Of a DNA stretch of 64,000 nt, positions 61,066 to 64,000 are shown piece by piece. Source of the DNA: Mucilaginibacter sp. SG564 (lineage in GTDB: Bacteria > Bacteroidota > Bacteroidia > Sphingobacteriales > Sphingobacteriaceae). The stretch lies in the NCBI RefSeq assembly GCF_013149275.1, contig NZ_JABGNA010000014.1, positions 91,461-155,460 of the forward strand, written 5' to 3'. Each line of letters starts with the position of its first letter. Within the stretch, counting starts at the first letter, position 1. The position numbers and the translations under genes are program-made. A model generated the notes under the pieces. That model had not been told where the DNA came from. It did no database searches and saw only the letters and a list, made by a program, of their open reading frames with translations.

Positions 61066-61506
61066 TTACAAACCTTTTACTATGTTCAAAAACTCATCGG
61101 CAGAAATAATTTTCACAGAAGGAAAATCAAGGTTTTTAACGATATTAAAGTGTACGTCGTTGGTTACGAGATAATCAGCATTAGCAGCTACAGCAATGTC
61201 AAAAAATTTGTTATCATCAGGGTCCTGCTCTATTAAATTCCAGGAATAATAAACTTGTTGATATATTACCTGGGGTGCTTCAACAAAGATATCCACTACA
61301 ATTTCAGCTACACCAGGAGCTGAATATCGTTGTAATATCTCCTCATATTCGTATATTAATTCCTCGGCAACTATCAGGTTATATTTTTCAGCTATAAATG
61401 CATCCCAAATTGGTCTGTGGCGACTTCTTTTTCCAATCGCAACCAGAAGTATATTGGAATCAAGTACAACTTTCATTAATATTTTTTGGCGCGGCACAAT
61501 TTTCAT
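61066..61506 (-). CDS. PIN-domain toxin (VapC-like, COG1569 type)
   Basis: A 146-residue PIN ribonuclease, or 136 residues if it starts at the second ATG (61476). The canonical PIN start is MKVVLDSNILLVAI at that second ATG; the first ATG overlaps the antitoxin stop (TAATG). Acidic residues: Asp in VVLDSNILL, Glu in EELIYEYEEIL, Asp in QDPDDNKFFDIAVAANADY and LVTNDVHF. The ten extra residues come from a 30-base duplication of the antitoxin-toxin junction. Toxic activity is inferred from the family and partner gene. Confidence 0.85.
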   Translation of the reverse strand: MKIVPRQKILMKVVLDSNILLVAIGKRSRHRPIWDAFIAEKYNLIVAEELIYEYEEILQRYSAPGVAEIVVDIFVEAPQVIYQQVYYSWNLIEQDPDDNKFFDIAVAANADYLVTNDVHFNIVKNLDFPSVKIISADEFLNIVKGL

Positions 61507-61745
61507 TAATGCTTTTTGGAGGGGCCACGAAAATGTGATTTACTTAGCTCATCATAACTTTGCTCTGTAATATTCTCTTTATTTTCCCAGTCGTCCACAG
61601 TTTGGTCCAATCGCCTTGACAATAATTTCACGGCCAAACGCCTGATCTCCGCAAAGTCAGCTTCTGGCAGAGGCTTTTTTAGCAGTCTCAACATCAACAC
61701 TTGTTGCTCATTTAAAGCATCTGACGATAATTCCTTTACTCCCAT
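61506..61745 (-). CDS. Antitoxin partner of the PIN toxin
   Basis: A 79-residue helical, acidic-basic protein directly upstream of the toxin, sharing one base with it (TAATG). No classical ribbon-helix-helix is obvious; helices such as LNEQQVLMLRLLKKPLPEAD and AEIRRLAVKLLSRRLDQTVD are visible, and the C-terminus is basic. Role assigned by position and size, as in many PIN pairs. Its ATG lies five bases from the end of a minus-strand TATATTTG box (61750-61757), so the operon is predicted to be leaderless. Confidence 0.75.
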   Translation of the reverse strand: MGVKELSSDALNEQQVLMLRLLKKPLPEADFAEIRRLAVKLLSRRLDQTVDDWENKENITEQSYDELSKSHFRGPSKKH

Positions 61746-61749
61746 AATT

Positions 61750-61757
61750 CAAATATA
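61750..61757 (-). promoter_or_regulatory. -7 box of the toxin-antitoxin operon
   Basis: TATATTTG on the minus strand, four bases from the antitoxin start codon. Confidence 0.5.
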
Positions 61758-61790
61758 ACGAATTCATTAGTGATAATTTGATTTACAAGT

Positions 61791-62984
61791 CTACCCCGCA
61801 AAGCTAAACTTACCCATCAGCACCGCTGGATTATTACCAATGGTCATAGGCTCACCACACAAAGCCTCGTTACCCAGCAGGGCAAATAGGATAGCTTCTT
61901 TAGCATCGGGGTCAATCCCCAGGCTGCCCGTATCGGCAATAAGGGTATCGGCCAGCGCCTGTTTCAGATAGTTTACTACAAATGGGTTTCTGGCACCGCC
62001 ACCGCTTATAAATATATGCAGGTCATTCGCTTCAATATTTGTCCGGATAAAATGCTCAATGGCCACCGCGGTAAACATGCTTAAGGTACTTACCAGGTCC
62101 TCATTTTTTATGTGCTCCGTACCCGTGCGCAACTGCGCCTGTTCCACATAAGCCAATCCAAACAATTCCGGACCGGTTGTTTTTGGGAGAGCTTCTTCAA
62201 AAAAAGCATGGTTAAGCAATGCCCTGAGCAGATCCTCATTTACCTTACCACTATAGGCAATAGCCGAATCCTGGTCATAGGCCTTATTAAAATACTTACG
62301 GCATGCAGCATCGATCAGCGTATTTCCCGGACCGATATCGGTGCACAAGATCTGACTGGTATCGCCATCGGCAGGCAGATAAGTAAGGTTAGCGATACCG
62401 CCAATATTGAGCAATATGCGGCTCTCGCCCGGTTTACTACCCAGCAGCACATCTCCATATAAAGCTAATGGCGCCCCCTCACCACCGGCCGCGATATGCT
62501 TCTGCCTGAAATCGCTGATGGTTAATATCCCGGTTTTTACCGCAAGATGGTCGCCATCGCCAATTTGCAGGGTGGCATTCGGGTAATTGGCCCGGTGATG
62601 CAGCCGCTGCGGTGCATGGTAGATGGTTTGTCCGTGACTGGCTATAAAATCAACGGCGGTAGTATCTATACCCCAACCTGCTAAAGCTTCCAAAACCAGT
62701 TCGCCATGATAATTGCCAATGAAAGCATTCAGTAAAGTTACCTGTTCCAGATCGGCCGTTTTTCGGGCAAATACCTGCTGTACCTCGTCCTTAAAACTTT
62801 GCGAATAGGGTATGGTAATAAATTGCAACAGTTTAAATTGGGTTTGCAGACCGCTACCGGTAAAACTGCACAAGGCAATATCGAGTCCGTCAAGCGACGT
62901 TCCAGACATTAAACCGATACCCGTTTTTTTATCTTTTTGGGCGATAGTAAACAGCTGTTGCAGGTTTTGATTGAACGGTAACAT
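61791..62984 (-). CDS. anmK: Anhydro-N-acetylmuramic acid kinase
   Basis: A 397-residue cytoplasmic kinase that opens and phosphorylates anhydro-MurNAc released by peptidoglycan turnover, giving MurNAc-6-phosphate. ATP and substrate motifs: GLMSGTSLDGLDIALC, IASHGQTIYHAP, QIGDGDHLAVKTG, LLNIGGIANLTYLP, DIGPGNTLIDAA and ISGGGARNPF. Length normal. It is divergent from the nagB-type gene, so two steps of amino-sugar recycling are next to each other. Confidence 0.95.
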   Translation of the reverse strand: MLPFNQNLQQLFTIAQKDKKTGIGLMSGTSLDGLDIALCSFTGSGLQTQFKLLQFITIPYSQSFKDEVQQVFARKTADLEQVTLLNAFIGNYHGELVLEALAGWGIDTTAVDFIASHGQTIYHAPQRLHHRANYPNATLQIGDGDHLAVKTGILTISDFRQKHIAAGGEGAPLALYGDVLLGSKPGESRILLNIGGIANLTYLPADGDTSQILCTDIGPGNTLIDAACRKYFNKAYDQDSAIAYSGKVNEDLLRALLNHAFFEEALPKTTGPELFGLAYVEQAQLRTGTEHIKNEDLVSTLSMFTAVAIEHFIRTNIEANDLHIFISGGGARNPFVVNYLKQALADTLIADTGSLGIDPDAKEAILFALLGNEALCGEPMTIGNNPAVLMGKFSFAG

Positions 62985-63122
62985 GGCATTAAATTACAAT
63001 TTGTTGCCGGGCTTTGCAAAAGTTAAATGAATAAGAGATCTTATCCAAAGGACAGGGACTTTACACAAACGTTTGCGAATTAAAGTAAGAGAAATTAATG
63101 CCCTCACTACCTAAATATCTGA

Positions 63123-63130
63123 TATATTTG
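63123..63130 (+). promoter_or_regulatory. -7 box of nagB
   Basis: TATATTTG, 38 bases before the ATG at 63168. Confidence 0.45.
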
Positions 63131-63167
63131 TTTTGAAACAAGCATATAAACTTATAAATACTGATAC

Positions 63168-64000
63168 ATGGCCCGATTAAATTTATTGGAAGAGACCCGG
63201 TACGAGAAGCTGCCGGTAAGCGTTTATGGCAGTCAACAGGAAGCCTCACTGGCAGTAGCCGCCCGCATTGCTAAACTGATCCGTGATAAACAATCACGTG
63301 GCGAAAAAGCTGTGCTCGGTTTGGCTACCGGTGTTACTCCTATTGGTGTGTATAACGAACTGGTGCGGCTACATAAGGAGGAAGGGCTTTCTTTCCAGAA
63401 CGTGATCACTTTCAATCTCGATGAGTATTATCCCATGAAACCTGATGCAGCCCAAAGCTATGTTACTTTCATGTATGAGAACCTTTTCAGCCATGTAGAT
63501 ATTGATAAAGCCAATGTACACATCCCCGATGGTACTTTGGATAAGGACGATGTGGTGGCTTTCTGTTTAAACTATGAGCGCCAGATCGAAGAACTCGGTG
63601 GCCTTGATCTCCAGATCCTGGGTATTGGCCGTACCGGTCACATCGGTTTTAACGAGCCGGGTTCTGCTCCTAACTCGGGGACCCGTTTGGTAACTTTGGA
63701 CGACCTGACCCGCAGCGATGCCGCCCGTGATTTTGGTGGTAAAGCCAATGTGCCTACCAAAGCCATCACCATGGGTATTGGTACCATTTTTAAAGCCCGC
63801 GAAATTATCCTGATGGCCTGGAGCAAGAAAAAAGCACCTATCATCAAAAAAGCGGTAGAAGGCGAAATGTCGGGCGAGGTGCCGGCTACTTACCTGCAAT
63901 TGTCTGATCATGTAGAGTTTGTTCTGGATGAAGCAGCGGCTTCTGAACTCACCCGTTTTGATACGCCATGGCTGGTTAAAGATTGTTCATGGGAAGATAA
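63168..64000 (+). CDS. nagB: Glucosamine-6-phosphate deaminase, 3' end outside the window
   Basis: The frame is open from the ATG at 63168 to the right edge (277 codons). Motifs of NagB: LGLATGVTPIGVYNELVRLH, TFNLDEYYPM, LQILGIGRTGHIGFNEPGSA, TMGIGTIFKAREIILMAW and GEVPATYLQLSDHVEF. The enzyme converts glucosamine-6-P to fructose-6-P and ammonia. The part seen already has the length of a complete NagB domain and still continues, so it is probably the long Bacteroidota form with a C-terminal extension (inference). Confidence 0.93.
   Translation, partial: MARLNLLEETRYEKLPVSVYGSQQEASLAVAARIAKLIRDKQSRGEKAVLGLATGVTPIGVYNELVRLHKEEGLSFQNVITFNLDEYYPMKPDAAQSYVTFMYENLFSHVDIDKANVHIPDGTLDKDDVVAFCLNYERQIEELGGLDLQILGIGRTGHIGFNEPGSAPNSGTRLVTLDDLTRSDAARDFGGKANVPTKAITMGIGTIFKAREIILMAWSKKKAPIIKKAVEGEMSGEVPATYLQLSDHVEFVLDEAAASELTRFDTPWLVKDCSWED

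Noticed and set aside
1..64000. tRNA, rRNA, integrase or transposase genes
   Set aside because: None could be recognised by eye on either strand; a tRNA or covariance-model scan was not possible.

Overview
The window reads as a chromosomal segment of a Bacteroidota, most likely a member of the Sphingobacteriaceae close to Mucilaginibacter or Pedobacter (inference, no search was run). The grounds are two SusC/SusD outer-membrane uptake pairs with STN domains, FecR anti-sigma factors beside ECF sigma factors, an S46 dipeptidyl-peptidase, a YtxJ bacillithiol-type protein, a RecF-DUF721 pair, and many -7 promoter boxes of the TAnnTTTG type in front of genes on both strands. No rRNA, tRNA, CRISPR array, transposase or phage gene was seen.

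Layout. 1-5.6 kb: end of a FecR anti-sigma gene, then SusC and SusD (TonB-dependent nutrient uptake). 5.7-9.1 kb: a copper cluster made of a His/Cys-rich exported protein, a DUF3347 protein and a multicopper oxidase with a Met-rich linker and an outer-membrane-like C-terminal domain. 9.4-18.8 kb (mostly minus strand): a seven-haem cytochrome, a second SusD/SusC pair, FecR, and its ECF sigma factor. An oppositely oriented MarR-GNAT pair sits between FecR and the sigma gene. 19.1-24.1 kb: a CobW GTPase overlapping lgt, an S46 peptidase, and a TrxB-like flavoprotein. 24.2-28.5 kb: a sugar transporter and a phosphomannose-isomerase-like fusion protein, divergent from a GntR/UTRA regulator with two matching candidate operators. 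28.6-37.6 kb: accessory metabolism and redox genes (two glycosyltransferases, a 2,5-dioxovalerate-type aldehyde dehydrogenase, LysR beside mdaB-ygiN-aldo/keto reductase, HxlR beside a metallo-beta-lactamase-fold enzyme), then a repetitive secreted protein.

38.3-44.0 kb holds the most unusual block: an ECF sigma factor, a FecR anti-sigma factor, and in the place of a SusC receptor an STN/carboxypeptidase-regulatory protein that carries surface repeats and a small beta-barrel module instead of a TonB-dependent barrel. The same module recurs twice in one and once in another of the following genes. 44.1-46.9 kb: a secreted protein and a LytS/LytTR-type two-component pair. 47.0-64.0 kb is largely housekeeping: asparaginase, TatD, two FKBP isomerases, NrnA, Ndk, DUF721, RecF, a TPR membrane protein, RibH, a 37-residue lipoprotein, YtxJ, LipA, an ECF sigma/RskA-type anti-sigma pair, Nnr, a PIN toxin with its antitoxin, AnmK, and the first part of a NagB gene that runs off the window.

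The intergenic DNA is rich in structure. There are three copies of a long CGTCATTGCGAG hairpin repeat, two copies of a GTTTACA-word repeat, and four hairpins whose arms are built from short iterated words. Two genes share an identical 13-5-13 palindromic operator (GCAA-N5-TTGC core). Four genes have an ATG placed exactly five bases after the last base of a TAnnTTTG box, which predicts leaderless or nearly leaderless mRNAs.
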